A DNA stretch of 64,000 nucleotides from Aurantiacibacter suaedae (GCF_005434915.1 NZ_SKCG01000001.1:1054001-1118000), one strand, 5' to 3'; shown: positions 53,099 to 64,000, counted from the stretch's first letter. Program-made: numbers and translations. Notes: generated by a model from the sequence alone, not told the origin.

Positions 53099-53802
53099 TC
53101 CCTCCCCACCAGATCGTCGGCCGGCTGCGTGAGCGTGATCTCCTCGCCCGTCACCGGATGGCGGTAGCTGAACGGCGGGATGTAGTTCGACGGCAAAGCG
53201 CGATAGGGCTCGCTAGGCGGTGCGTCGGGCGGGAACAGCGCCGATTGCCCTTCCAGCGGCAACTGCGATTTCATCCAGCCGAGGTCATAGTCGGTAAAGC
53301 CGGTGGGGTAGAAATGGAGGCTGGCGATCTTCCACCTGCCGCCTTCCTTCACATAGCGGTTCTCGTAGATGCCCACGCCCCACGTTCCGTTGTGACCCGG
53401 CTCGGCCAGCATGACCATCCCCTGAAACCGGCCCGCGGCGGTGCGGCCATCCTCGGCCACGGTGATCACTGCCTGCAATTGCATGTGATTGTTGAGATAG
53501 CCTGGCGCGAGGCCTTCCGGACCGAACAGCAGCAGCGCGCGCTCGATCCGCGCGGGCGTGCGATAGACGCCGCGCATCCCGTATTCGAACGTGCCGTCGC
53601 GCGCGAACAGCTGCGCGACCTCGCTCCACAGGCCCTTGTCGAAGTAGTAGCCATAGGCCGCCTGCAGGTTCTCGATGGCATCGCGGTCTTCCAACCGTTC
53701 GACACGCTGGCGGTGGTCGGCGATGCGCTGGTCAACGGTCTGGGCCTGAAGCGGTGCAGCTACGACCGCCAAAGCGAGCGCAGCGAGTGAGAGGCGGATC
53801 AT
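53095..53802 (-). CDS. Exported NTF2/SnoaL-like protein (paralogue 2)
   Basis: A 235-residue protein with a signal peptide ending APLQAQT and one NTF2-like domain (about 35-180): LEDRDAIENLQAAYGYYFDKG, FARDGTFEYGMRGVYRTPAR, LNNHMQLQAVITV, VGIYENRYVKEGGRWKIASL. It ends with SYRHPVTGEE. ATG 53802 is chosen since it begins the signal peptide; the longer ORF to 54018 lies inside paralogue 3. It overlaps both neighbours by four bases. Confidence 0.82.
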   Translation of the reverse strand: MIRLSLAALALAVVAAPLQAQTVDQRIADHRQRVERLEDRDAIENLQAAYGYYFDKGLWSEVAQLFARDGTFEYGMRGVYRTPARIERALLLFGPEGLAPGYLNNHMQLQAVITVAEDGRTAAGRFQGMVMLAEPGHNGTWGVGIYENRYVKEGGRWKIASLHFYPTGFTDYDLGWMKSQLPLEGQSALFPPDAPPSEPYRALPSNYIPPFSYRHPVTGEEITLTQPADDLVGRE

Positions 53803-54497
53803 GGTCGCACCTCCCGTCCGGTCACCGGATGGGGGATGGAAAAGGGCGGAACATTCACTGCCGGAAAGGCCGCGCTGTCCACACTCGGCGACGCATCTGG
53901 CGGGAAGTCCACCGAGACCTGCGAGCGCATCAGGCCCTCGCCATCTTCGAGCCGCGCCCAGCCCTCCTTGTAGGGCGCGACAAAGTTCACATGGAGCGTG
54001 AGGCTGGCGATCCGCCACTTGCCATCCGCGCCCTTCACATAGGTGTTCTCATAAATGCCATCGCGCCATTCGGCGTGGCTCTTGTATTGCCCGAGCATCC
54101 CCAGATCGCGCCAGCGCGCGCTTGCGCTCATACCATCGGGCGCGACTGCGATCATCGGTTGCAGCGTCACCCATTCGTTAAGCTGGCCGTAGATCAGCCC
54201 TTGCTGCCCGCCGTGCAGCAGGCGCAGATACTGCTCGATCCGTTCCGGCCCGCGATAGACACCGTCGAGCCCGATCTCGACGGTGCCATCGTCGGCAAAC
54301 AGCTGGGCGGCCTGCCGCCACAGCCCGCGATCCATGAAGTAGCCGAAAGCGCGTTGGAGGTTGCGCACCTCGCGCGTCCCCTCAAGAACGGTGACACGCG
54401 CATCGAGCGCGGCGATTTCGCGTGCCTGCGCTGTGCTTTGCGCCTGCGCCGAGGCTGGCAGCGCAAGGGCGGCCATCATCAACACGACACGCATCAT
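53799..54497 (-). CDS. Exported NTF2/SnoaL-like protein (paralogue 3)
   Basis: A 232-residue protein with a signal peptide ending ASAQAQS, a coiled-coil segment AREIAALDARVTVLEGTREV, and the NTF2-like core RNLQRAFGYFMDRGLWRQAA, FADDGTVEIGLDGVYRGPER, IYENTYVKGADGKWRIASLT. It ends with SIPHPVTGREV. It is closest to paralogue 2. It overlaps the SMP-30-like gene and paralogue 2 by four bases each, so the whole set is translationally coupled. Confidence 0.82.
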   Translation of the reverse strand: MMRVVLMMAALALPASAQAQSTAQAREIAALDARVTVLEGTREVRNLQRAFGYFMDRGLWRQAAQLFADDGTVEIGLDGVYRGPERIEQYLRLLHGGQQGLIYGQLNEWVTLQPMIAVAPDGMSASARWRDLGMLGQYKSHAEWRDGIYENTYVKGADGKWRIASLTLHVNFVAPYKEGWARLEDGEGLMRSQVSVDFPPDASPSVDSAAFPAVNVPPFSIPHPVTGREVRP

Positions 54498-55456
54498 TGC
54501 CCCTCCGGAATTGCTGCCGATCTGATCACGAAGCTGCCTGGATCCTTGCCCGTGTCAGGGCCGAACAGGAACCGCAGCTTGCCTTCGGGAAAGTAAGCCC
54601 GCCCGCCGACCGGCGTGACCGACGAGGCATAGTCCACCCCCTCGGCAATCGGCGTGACAGTGGCCGAGCCGTCGGCGGCAAAAGCAATCACGGTGACCAG
54701 CCCCGGCTCGCCTTCCGTTTGCAACATGCGGCCGTCGGGCAGCGGACGCAGGCCATCGGGCGTCACCACCTCGCGCGAGGTCTCGACCTGCTCGGCGCGG
54801 TCGAAGCTGCCATCGGCCTTGCGGTGAATGCGCAGCAGCGTATCGCGCTGGATCGCGTTGGCATAGAGCGTGCCGTCCGCCGCGAAGGAAATGCCGTCGA
54901 GCGTGGCGAACTCAGGGTCCACCGCCCATACTTCGAACCGCTCGCCGCCGGGCGCGAGCTTCATGATCCGCCCGCCGAGCATCTCGCTTGCAAAGACCGC
55001 GCCATCGGGGGCCAACGTGATATCGTTGCACATGGCCGGGCCTTCGCCGGTGACAAACGGATAACTGCCCTCCAGCGCGCCGCTCGCAAGGTCGAAGGCC
55101 TTTATCGCCGGTGCTCCGCCCTCGGCTCCCATCGCCGGGTTAAAGCACACCCACAGCAGCCCGCGCATATCGTCCGCCAGAACGCCGAAGGCCGAGACAG
55201 GGCCGCTATCGGCAGCGGGCCGCACCCATGGCTCGGCCACATTGCTTCCCGCCAGTGCGCGATAGATCACGCCCGGGTTGGAACTGACATAGATATTGCC
55301 CCCTGCATCGGAGGCGATGCTCTCGGGGAACACGCGGTCGCCGGCAATGGTGATCTGCGCAGCAGGCTCCGCCGCAAGCGGCACCTCGGTATGGACGCAA
55401 GCCGCCAGCGCACCGGCAACACTCAGCGCAAGAACAGGCTTGAGGCAGCTGCTCAT
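54494..55456 (-). CDS. SMP-30/gluconolactonase-like lipoprotein
   Basis: A 320-residue protein with a lipoprotein signal (GALAACVH, Cys about 20) and a six-bladed SMP-30-type propeller: FPESIASDAGGNIYVSSN, MCNDITLAPDGAVFASEM, ATLDGISFAADGTLYANA and VTPDGLRPLPDGR carry the Glu, Asn and Asp residues expected at the metal site. It could be a lactonase or a sensor/binding protein. ATG 55456 follows GGGAGA. It is the first gene of the minus-strand operon. Confidence 0.82.
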   Translation of the reverse strand: MSSCLKPVLALSVAGALAACVHTEVPLAAEPAAQITIAGDRVFPESIASDAGGNIYVSSNPGVIYRALAGSNVAEPWVRPAADSGPVSAFGVLADDMRGLLWVCFNPAMGAEGGAPAIKAFDLASGALEGSYPFVTGEGPAMCNDITLAPDGAVFASEMLGGRIMKLAPGGERFEVWAVDPEFATLDGISFAADGTLYANAIQRDTLLRIHRKADGSFDRAEQVETSREVVTPDGLRPLPDGRMLQTEGEPGLVTVIAFAADGSATVTPIAEGVDYASSVTPVGGRAYFPEGKLRFLFGPDTGKDPGSFVIRSAAIPEGQ

Positions 55457-55563
55457 GGTTATCTCCCAATGGTGGCCCGCGACGGGCTCTTTCCAAGCAT
55501 AGTAGCAGCGCCGAAGCCCGATGGTAGGGCCGCCCATAGTCCCAGCTGGAACCTCGCCTTGAC

Positions 55564-56517
55564 TCAACACGCGAGGGCCTGACTCATCGCCTGTTCACGC
55601 CAGCGCCCCGGGGTGACCCCGTAAGAACGACGGAACGCGCGCGTGAAGTGCGCGGCATCCTCATAGCCGTTGGCAAAGGCGATCTGCGCGATTGACAGCG
55701 TGGCCTTGTGCGGATCGGCGAGGTCCGCCGCGCTTTGCTCCATCCGGCGCTGCCAAAGGTAGCCCGAGATCGAGAGACCGCGCGCCTGCTTCATCAGCTG
55801 ATCAAGCCGCCTGCGGCTGATCCCCTGCTCCTCGGCAATGTCACTGGCCGTGATCCCGGTTACCGAAAGGCTCATCTCGATGAAGTCGGCAGCGCGGCGC
55901 ACGCGCCACTCGGCGCTTTCCGGAAGCTCCGCAAAGGCCTGCGCCACGCCGAGCATGTGAATCGTCGAGCTGACCACCGCCGCGCGCTGCAGCTCGCCCA
56001 GATCGGCGACAAGCTCGCTGATGCGTTGGAGGCTGTCCGACAGCAGGCGGGTGCCGCTGTCGCTGGCGGGCAACAGCTTGCCGCACAGCCGGTTGAGGTG
56101 CGGATAGCGGCCCAGCACGGCAGCACGCGGCAGGCGCAGGAACAGCAGCCGCGAAAACTCCTGTGTCACGATGCGGAACCGCGCCCGTTCGTCGACCATG
56201 CACATGTCGCCCGGCGCCATGGCGATTTCGCCGCCCCCGCTTATCAGCGTGGTGCGCCCCCAGGGTTGCACCATCAAAGAGACGTGCTGCCAGGTATCGG
56301 CATCTTGCTGCCTCGGCACGTGATGCGCCTGCGCTGGCGGGGTTTCGATGGCACACAAGTGTGCGCGGCCCAGGTCTACGCTGGCAATCGAACCGCGCAG
56401 CGCCTCGTCGGCGGCAAGCTCTACCCGCAGGCCCGGAAACAGCGAGTTGGAAGCATGGCCCCAGGCTTCGCGGCGTGCAGGCCTATCAAAGTCGGCAAGG
56501 TCAATCGACTGCCCCAC
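55564..56517 (-). CDS. AraC-family regulator of the PQQ/NTF2 island
   Basis: A regulator of about 317 residues with an AraC-binding-like N-terminal domain (about 15-190) and a C-terminal double helix-turn-helix (about 215-315): ITASDIAEEQGISRRRLDQLM and IAQIAFANGYEDAAHFTRAFRRSYGVTPGRWR (read in two parts). GTG 56517 has GGGG about nine bases upstream; the longer TTG 56607 start has none. It is 107 bases upstream of the SMP-30-like gene and divergent from the TonB receptor, so it probably controls both arms. Confidence 0.85.
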   Translation of the reverse strand: MGQSIDLADFDRPARREAWGHASNSLFPGLRVELAADEALRGSIASVDLGRAHLCAIETPPAQAHHVPRQQDADTWQHVSLMVQPWGRTTLISGGGEIAMAPGDMCMVDERARFRIVTQEFSRLLFLRLPRAAVLGRYPHLNRLCGKLLPASDSGTRLLSDSLQRISELVADLGELQRAAVVSSTIHMLGVAQAFAELPESAEWRVRRAADFIEMSLSVTGITASDIAEEQGISRRRLDQLMKQARGLSISGYLWQRRMEQSAADLADPHKATLSIAQIAFANGYEDAAHFTRAFRRSYGVTPGRWREQAMSQALAC

Positions 56518-56713
56518 ACTCTCTTCCCCTCTTCCATCTACGGCAAGTGTAACGGCCAAAGAGGTCAAGGCGCAAATATTACCGCCCGTTATGATTGTGA
56601 AAGCCAACTGGCAAGCAAGCGGGCCGCGCCTCAGCGCCAGAAGCCTGCGCCTGCCGGTGGCGATTTATAAGCAGCAAAGCCGCGAACACAGGCGGCAGCT
56701 TGGGAGAGACATC
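56518..56713. promoter_or_regulatory. Divergent control region of the island
   Basis: This 196-base gap lies between the AraC gene and the TonB receptor. It contains an AT-richer part (56565-56600) and a spaced inverted repeat TAACGG (56550-56555) / CCGTTA (56586-56591). A GGGAGAG site at 56702-56708 serves the receptor start. Promoter boxes are not assigned. Confidence 0.4.
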
Positions 56714-59227
<2,514 letters not shown>

Positions 59228-59312
59228 TAGAACTTCGGGCCGGGGCGCTGCACGCGCGGAACCCCGGCTCGCGACATACCCAAGGATGCGCGAACAAGGG
59301 GGAGAACGAACA

Positions 59313-61412
59313 TTGGCGTTGCGAGGACCGCTCTGGGCTACGGCAATTCTGGCGCTGGCATCGTGCCAGTCGCTCTCCGCGCCTCCTGCCATGGGTGTAG
59401 TCGACGGCGCGGCCATGCGTGCCGTGGATGCCCCAGCCAATGCCGGCAACTGGATGAGCTACGGGCGCGACTGGGGCGAGCAGCGCTATTCCCCGCTCAG
59501 GCAGATCAACGAGGGCAATGTCAGCCAAATCGGCCTCGCCTGGTTCGACGATCTCGAAACAATGCGCGGCGTGCAGGCAACCCCGCTCGCGCTCGATGGG
59601 GTGCTTTACAACGCCAGCGTTTACAACGTCGTCACCGCTTATGACGGCGCGACCGGCGCAAAGCTGTGGACCTACGACCCCGAGGTCGGCGCGGAATGGG
59701 CGCGGCTCGCCTGCTGCGGCCCCACCTCGCGCGGGATCGCGGCGTGGGAAGGCAAGATCATCATCGCCGCGCTAGACGGGCGGCTGATCGCAGTCGATGC
59801 CAAGAGCGGCGAGGAATTGTGGACCACGCAGACCTTCGACCCCGCCGAAGCCTATTCGATCACCGGCGCCCCGCGCGTGTTCGACGGCAAGGTGGTGATC
59901 GGCAACGGCGGCGCGGACTACGGCACGCGCGGCTTCGTCGCCGCCTACGATGTGAACACCGGCGAGCCACTGTGGAAGTTCTATATCGTCCCCGGCAACC
60001 CCGCCGATGGGCCGGATGGCGAAGCCTCCGACAGCGCGATGGCAATCGCTCGCCCCACGTGGTTCGGCAAGTTCTGGGAGATCGGCGGCGGCGGCGCGGC
60101 GTGGGACTCGATGATCTACGATCCCGCTCTCAATCTCGTCTATATCGGCACCGGCAATGGCTCGCCCCATATGTGGCACTTCCGCAGCGAGGGCAAAGGC
60201 GACAATCTGTTCCTGTGCTCGATCGTGGCGGTCGACGCCGATACGGGCGAGTACAAGTGGCACTACCAGATGGTGCCCGAGGAGGACTGGGACTTCACCT
60301 GCACCCAGCCGATGATGACCGCCGATCTCGACATCGGCGGACACACCCGGCAGGTGATCATGCAGGCGCCCAAGAACGGGTTCTTCTACGTTCTCGACCG
60401 GGCGACTGGCGAACTGCTGAGCGCCGAGAGCTATGTCTCGGTCAACACCTGGGCGAGCCGGATCGACATGGCGACGGGCCGCCCGGTGCTGATGCCCGGC
60501 GCGCACAACGGCACCACGCCGCATATCATGAGCCCGAGCTGGCTCGCCGCGCACAGCTGGCACCCGATGGCCTACAACCCGCAAACGGGGCTCGTCTATT
60601 TCCCGGCGCAGGAACAGGGCGCGATCTATGCCCGCGCCGAGGAAAAGCCCGATTGGGTGCACCACCGCAGCAATTCCGGGCAAGCGCGCGGCAACATGCC
60701 CGAGCTGCGCAGCCAGTTGCAGGAACAGATCAATGCGGCGGAGAAAGGCTATCTCCTCGCGTGGAACCCGGTGACGCAGAGCGAGGCCTGGCGCGTACCC
60801 TATCGCGTGCCCGGCTCGGGCGGCGTGCTGGCGACGGCGGGCAACCTGCTGGTGCAGGGCACCATCGACAAGACGCTCGCGATCTATGCTGCCGACGATG
60901 GCCGCAAGCTGTGGGAGATGGCCATCGACCAGGTGCCCGTCGCCGGCGCGATCACCTATATGGCGGGCGGCGAGCAATATATCGCGATCAACGCCGGGTG
61001 GAGCGGCTCGCCGGTGTACAATCTCGGCCCGTTCAGCACGTCGAGTGCGAAGCTGCTGGTGTTCAAGCTAGGCGCTTCGGGCGTCACATTGCCGCCGCCC
61101 GCCCCCGCCGTCGCGCTGCCGCGCCCGCCGTGGCTCACCGCGACCGAGGCCGAGGTTGCGCGGGGCCGTGCGCTCTATGGCGAAAGCTGCAACCGCTGCC
61201 ACGGCGAGAACGCCATCGGCGGCGTGAAAGACCTGCGCTGGATGACTGCGGAAACGCGCGCAAAGTTCAACGATATCGTGCTGCGCGGGATCTATGCCGA
61301 CCGGGGGATGATCGGCTTCGGCGATGTGCTGAGCGAACAGGATGCAAGCGACATCCACGCCTTCCTGATTGCGCGGGCCAACGAGGACTATGCCGATGCG
61401 GGGCATCCTTAA
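59313..61412 (+). CDS. PQQ-dependent quinohemoprotein alcohol dehydrogenase (lipoprotein)
   Basis: A 699-residue type II PQQ alcohol dehydrogenase and paralogue of the enzyme at 50227. It has a lipoprotein signal (AILALASC), the vicinal disulfide LACCGPTSRG, propeller motifs, EDWDFTCTQ (catalytic Asp, Thr at the lanthanide-diagnostic position, so Ca2+ expected), and a C-terminal heme site CNRCH (about 626-630). TTG 59313 is eight bases after GGGGGAGA and starts the signal peptide; ATG 59286 would add a charged head. It follows the TonB receptor by 85 bases. Confidence 0.9.
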   Translation: MALRGPLWATAILALASCQSLSAPPAMGVVDGAAMRAVDAPANAGNWMSYGRDWGEQRYSPLRQINEGNVSQIGLAWFDDLETMRGVQATPLALDGVLYNASVYNVVTAYDGATGAKLWTYDPEVGAEWARLACCGPTSRGIAAWEGKIIIAALDGRLIAVDAKSGEELWTTQTFDPAEAYSITGAPRVFDGKVVIGNGGADYGTRGFVAAYDVNTGEPLWKFYIVPGNPADGPDGEASDSAMAIARPTWFGKFWEIGGGGAAWDSMIYDPALNLVYIGTGNGSPHMWHFRSEGKGDNLFLCSIVAVDADTGEYKWHYQMVPEEDWDFTCTQPMMTADLDIGGHTRQVIMQAPKNGFFYVLDRATGELLSAESYVSVNTWASRIDMATGRPVLMPGAHNGTTPHIMSPSWLAAHSWHPMAYNPQTGLVYFPAQEQGAIYARAEEKPDWVHHRSNSGQARGNMPELRSQLQEQINAAEKGYLLAWNPVTQSEAWRVPYRVPGSGGVLATAGNLLVQGTIDKTLAIYAADDGRKLWEMAIDQVPVAGAITYMAGGEQYIAINAGWSGSPVYNLGPFSTSSAKLLVFKLGASGVTLPPPAPAVALPRPPWLTATEAEVARGRALYGESCNRCHGENAIGGVKDLRWMTAETRAKFNDIVLRGIYADRGMIGFGDVLSEQDASDIHAFLIARANEDYADAGHP

Positions 61413-61435
61413 GAAACAGAACTAGATCCGCCCGC

Positions 61436-61510
61436 CCTGAGCTTGTCTAAGGGCTGTCCTTCTCTTCCCGCGTCATGCTCGAACAAGGACAATCCTTCGA
61501 CAAGCTCAGG
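61436..61510. repeat. Inverted intergenic repeat (CCTGAGCTTGTCGAAGG family)
   Basis: CCTGAGCTTGTCTAAGG (61436-61452) and CCTTCGACAAGCTCAGG (61494-61510) form a 17-base inverted repeat with one mismatch and a 41-base loop. The same 17-mer is dispersed in many sphingomonad genomes. Confidence 0.8.
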
Positions 61511-61540
61511 ATGAGCGGGGTGGGAATGGAGAGGAAAGAC

Positions 61541-63301
61541 ATGAAGTTCACGCTGCTAGCCGCCATCGCCCTCACACTGCCCGTGGCCGCGCACGCACAG
61601 GCTCCAGGAGAGGAGAGCGCGCTGCGCACAGTCCAGTGCGACTACGCCTGCCTCACCGGCACCATGCAACAATTCATGGACGCGCTCGCCGCCGGCGACC
61701 CCTCCGCCCTGCCCGTCAGCGGCGACCTGCTCTACACCGAAAACAATGTGCCGCTCGCGCTCGGCCAGGGCTCCTGGCACACCACCCGTGAAGTGGATGA
61801 CAACGGCCTGCTCGTTGCGGACGAGACCACCGGCCACGCCGCCTGGTTCGGCTCGATCCGAGAGAACGACTTTGCCAGCTTCTATGCCGTGCGCATCCAT
61901 GTCACCGATGGCCTGATCGACGAGGCCGAGGCCGTGATCCACCGCAAGTCGGCCCTGCCCGCCCCCTATGGCGACTGGCAGGGCATGGAGCATTTCGCCG
62001 AATTCGCCCAAATCCTACCCGAGGAAGAACGCCGTCCGCGCGAACGGATGCTCGCCATTGCCGACGCCTATTTCGACACGGTCGAATTGAACGACGGGCA
62101 GGTGTTCGCGCCGTTCAGCGAAGATTGCGCGCGGCTCGAAAACGGGATCCTTACCACCGCCCCGATCCCCGGCCAGCAGCAGAGCGCCGCGGCCATCGCG
62201 TCGGGCTGCCGCGAACAGTTCGAGCTGGGCATCTACCGCATCAACAAGCGCATCCGCCGCCACCTGCCGCTCGTGGACGAACAGCGCGGCGTGGTCGTGG
62301 GCGCGGGTTTCTTCGACCATGCCAACGAGTTCGACCGCTACCTGCTCACCAACGGCAGCGAGATGAAGACCGCGCTCAAGTGGCCGAACTCGATCACGCT
62401 GCTCGAAGCCTTCCGCATTCGTAACGGCGAAATCCAGCGGATCGAGGCGACCTTCACTTATGTGCCCTATTTCATGCACAACCCGTTCTGGGGCGATGAG
62501 GCGGTCTTTCCCCAATACGCCGCCCGGCCAGAGGAATGCGAAAGCGCCTGCCTCACGGCCAATGCCTCGGCGCTCGCATCGGCCATGGTGGGCAACCGCT
62601 GGCAGGGCCTCAACTGGAGCGAGAGGGCAGTCGGCTATGCCGAGAACTCGGTCGGCATCCGCATCGGCGAAAGCGTGTGGCGCACGGCAACCGCCGTTGA
62701 CCCCGCGCCGCTGATCGTGGCCGACGAACAGACCGGCAAGGCGGTGTGGATCGGGCGGATCGAAGAGCACGGCCAGCCCGCCTGGGCCGCCATCACCATG
62801 CTCAGCGACGGCGATGCGATTGGCGGCGCAGACGTGCTGGTACGGCGCAAAGAATATGGCCCTCCCTATGCCGAGCCGGTCCGCGCGCCGCAGTTCACCG
62901 CCCTGCCCGCAGGCGAACGCACCAGCCGTGCTGAGATGGCCGCCGCAATGCACACCTTCTTCACCGCGCTCCAGGGCGACGCCCCTGCGCCCGACCTTTT
63001 CGCAGAGGAATGCCGCTGGCTGGTTAACGGGCAGGATGTCGGGGCCTGCCCCGCACCTTTCGGCAGCCCCGCGCTTACCGCCATCGAGCGCGTGCGCGAC
63101 ATCGAATTGCTCGCAATGGACGAGCAGCGCGGCCTCGCCATCTACCGCCAGTACGAGGACCGGCCTGCCACCGACGGCACCGGCTATCCGCTTACCTATC
63201 AGGTCGTCGAACTGGCGCGGTTCGAACGCGGGCAGATCACCCGCATCGAAGCCTTCACCAGCGAGCTTCCCTACGGAATGCGCCCGATCACGGATCGATA
63301 G
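61541..63301 (+). CDS. Internally duplicated exported protein (DUF8021-like)
   Basis: A 586-residue exported protein (signal peptide ending AAHAQAP) with two homologous halves of about 280 residues. Matching blocks are YACLTGTMQ / SACLTANAS, YTENNVPLALGQGSWHT / YAENSVGIRIGESVWRT, LLVADETTGHAAWFGSI / LIVADEQTGKAVWIGRI, VDEQRGVVVGAGF / MDEQRGLAIYRQY and GEIQRIEATF / GQITRIEAFT. The blocks resemble NTF2-like folds and the fungal/bacterial DUF8021. ATG 61541 follows GGAGAGGAAA. It is 128 bases after the PQQ gene and likely part of the same island. Function unknown. Confidence 0.8.
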   Translation: MKFTLLAAIALTLPVAAHAQAPGEESALRTVQCDYACLTGTMQQFMDALAAGDPSALPVSGDLLYTENNVPLALGQGSWHTTREVDDNGLLVADETTGHAAWFGSIRENDFASFYAVRIHVTDGLIDEAEAVIHRKSALPAPYGDWQGMEHFAEFAQILPEEERRPRERMLAIADAYFDTVELNDGQVFAPFSEDCARLENGILTTAPIPGQQQSAAAIASGCREQFELGIYRINKRIRRHLPLVDEQRGVVVGAGFFDHANEFDRYLLTNGSEMKTALKWPNSITLLEAFRIRNGEIQRIEATFTYVPYFMHNPFWGDEAVFPQYAARPEECESACLTANASALASAMVGNRWQGLNWSERAVGYAENSVGIRIGESVWRTATAVDPAPLIVADEQTGKAVWIGRIEEHGQPAWAAITMLSDGDAIGGADVLVRRKEYGPPYAEPVRAPQFTALPAGERTSRAEMAAAMHTFFTALQGDAPAPDLFAEECRWLVNGQDVGACPAPFGSPALTAIERVRDIELLAMDEQRGLAIYRQYEDRPATDGTGYPLTYQVVELARFERGQITRIEAFTSELPYGMRPITDR

Positions 63302-63408
63302 CGCACATCTGAATCACATTTTCGCCACGTTTCGCCGCAGGATTATCACATGCCACCGTGAGAATCGCGCGAATCTTTCAGAATGTTCATCCAGGCGACA
63401 GGTGCCTA

Positions 63409-63433
63409 GGAACAGTCCTCTCGGCAGCCCGTT
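63409..63433 (+). promoter_or_regulatory. EcfG-type general stress response promoter
   Basis: GGAAC (63409-63413), 16 bases, then CGTT (63430-63433) is an exact match to the alphaproteobacterial sigma-EcfG consensus GGAAC-N16/17-CGTT. It faces the OmpA-family gene at 63570 and would give a leader of about 125 bases. Confidence 0.7.
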
Positions 63434-63569
63434 TATCTCGTGCTCAGCAAGAGCGAGTTTGTCTTAACTGACGACACGAAATTTACTTGTTTAGTCACGA
63501 CTGGCGTGTGGCTATTTGGCTTTTTGTATCCGTGGGAACATGGATAGGATAAATTTAAGGAGTGCAAAG

Positions 63570-64000
63570 ATGAGGATGACTTCAAAGACTGCCGGTATTC
63601 TTCTCGCGAGCGCCATGATTGCTGCCCCGCTTGGCGCAACGGCATCGGCTCAGGAATTGCCGGTCTCTGGTCAGGAACAGCCTACCGCTGCGGCCGACAC
63701 CGAAATCAACGTTTATGGTCAGATCCCCAGCGACCTTTCCGGCCTCGAAGCCGGCCCCGAGATTGAGGGCATTCTCGCAGCTCGCACTGCCAACCGTCTC
63801 ATCGTCAACGCCAACGACAGCACCGAGGCGGAAGTATCTTTGAGCGAAGCTACCGAGGTAACCGGTAGTGGCGGCTTCCTTGGCCTCGGTCGGACCGAAC
63901 TGGCCAGCTCCGATCTGTTGCCGGGGCTGCCCGTCACCATCGAAACCGTGAATTATGCCGGTGGCCTGATCGCAAGCCGCATCAAGTACAAGACCTCCGA
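63570..64000 (+). CDS. OmpA-family protein, N-terminal part (runs off the window)
   Basis: The first 143 codons of a gene cut by the window end. It has a signal peptide ending ATASAQEL, then QIPSDLSGLEAGPEIEGIL and a small beta domain with SGGFLGLGRTELASSDLLPG and VNYAGGLIASRIKYK. This N-terminal arrangement is the one I know from sphingomonad OmpA-family proteins whose C-terminal half is an OmpA peptidoglycan-binding domain, which would lie beyond base 64000. ATG 63570 follows AAGGAG by seven bases. It appears to be under an EcfG-type promoter. Confidence 0.72.
   Translation, partial: MRMTSKTAGILLASAMIAAPLGATASAQELPVSGQEQPTAAADTEINVYGQIPSDLSGLEAGPEIEGILAARTANRLIVNANDSTEAEVSLSEATEVTGSGGFLGLGRTELASSDLLPGLPVTIETVNYAGGLIASRIKYKTS

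Noticed and set aside
52298-54497. Sortase signals (HPxTG resembling LPxTG)
   Set aside because: There is no hydrophobic tail after the motif and the organism is Gram-negative; the block is treated as a family motif.

Overview
The window is high-GC, gene-dense DNA from an alphaproteobacterium, most likely a sphingomonad (Sphingomonadales, probably Erythrobacteraceae). The reasons are the two OmpA-family genes (one with a 24-proline linker), ferulate and protocatechuate 4,5-cleavage genes of the Sphingobium/Novosphingobium type, TonB receptors, palindromic intergenic repeats of the sphingomonad kind, and a match to the EcfG promoter consensus. No tRNA, rRNA, CRISPR array, insertion sequence or phage gene was seen.

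Layout. 1-13 kb is housekeeping: uvrB, a DsbD/ScsB-type thiol reductase, a UbiH-like hydroxylase, hemC-hemD plus a mitofilin-like gene, tsaD-gpsA-flippase and a helix-hairpin-helix membrane protein. 13-17 kb holds gcdH, an OmpA porin with a clear terminator, and a TonB-like protein. 17-24.4 kb is aromatic catabolism: ferB-ferA (ferulate to vanillin), a divergent ferC-like MarR regulator, acs, a PilZ gene and ligA-ligB. 24.4-25.2 kb is a yybP-ykoY-type manganese riboswitch before a GDT1/UPF0016 exporter. 25.2-30.5 kb holds a decarboxylase-CoA transferase-double OsmC operon on the minus strand, an AraC regulator and a DODA-type extradiol dioxygenase.

30.7-37.4 kb is a tightly coupled operon: a two-subunit PEP-synthase-like phosphotransferase, a biotin carrier, a carboxyltransferase and a HAD phosphatase, followed by bioB. 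It matches the phosphorylate-carboxylate-dephosphorylate logic of acetovanillone catabolism (acv in Sphingobium SYK-6, hpe in Rhodococcus), but no biotin carboxylase gene is present. 37.5-50 kb is mixed: metY, LprI-like, NTF2-like, MobA-like, XdhC, an MBL hydrolase, HupE/UreJ, a NodT/MacA/MacB efflux operon, pirin and an HIBYL-CoA hydrolase.

50.2-63.3 kb is a probable periplasmic catabolic island: two quinohemoprotein PQQ dehydrogenases, three paralogous exported NTF2/SnoaL-like proteins, an SMP-30-like lipoprotein, an AraC regulator, a TonB-dependent receptor and a large internally duplicated exported protein. The window ends inside a second OmpA-family gene preceded by a perfect GGAAC-N16-CGTT promoter.

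Taken together, the genes describe a bacterium equipped for lignin-derived aromatics. Ferulate goes to vanillin plus acetyl-CoA, protocatechuate is ring-opened by LigAB, acetophenones may enter through the kinase-carboxylase operon, and the 50-63 kb island may take up and process larger aromatic alcohols or dimers in the periplasm. Substrates for the last two systems are inferred from family and context only.
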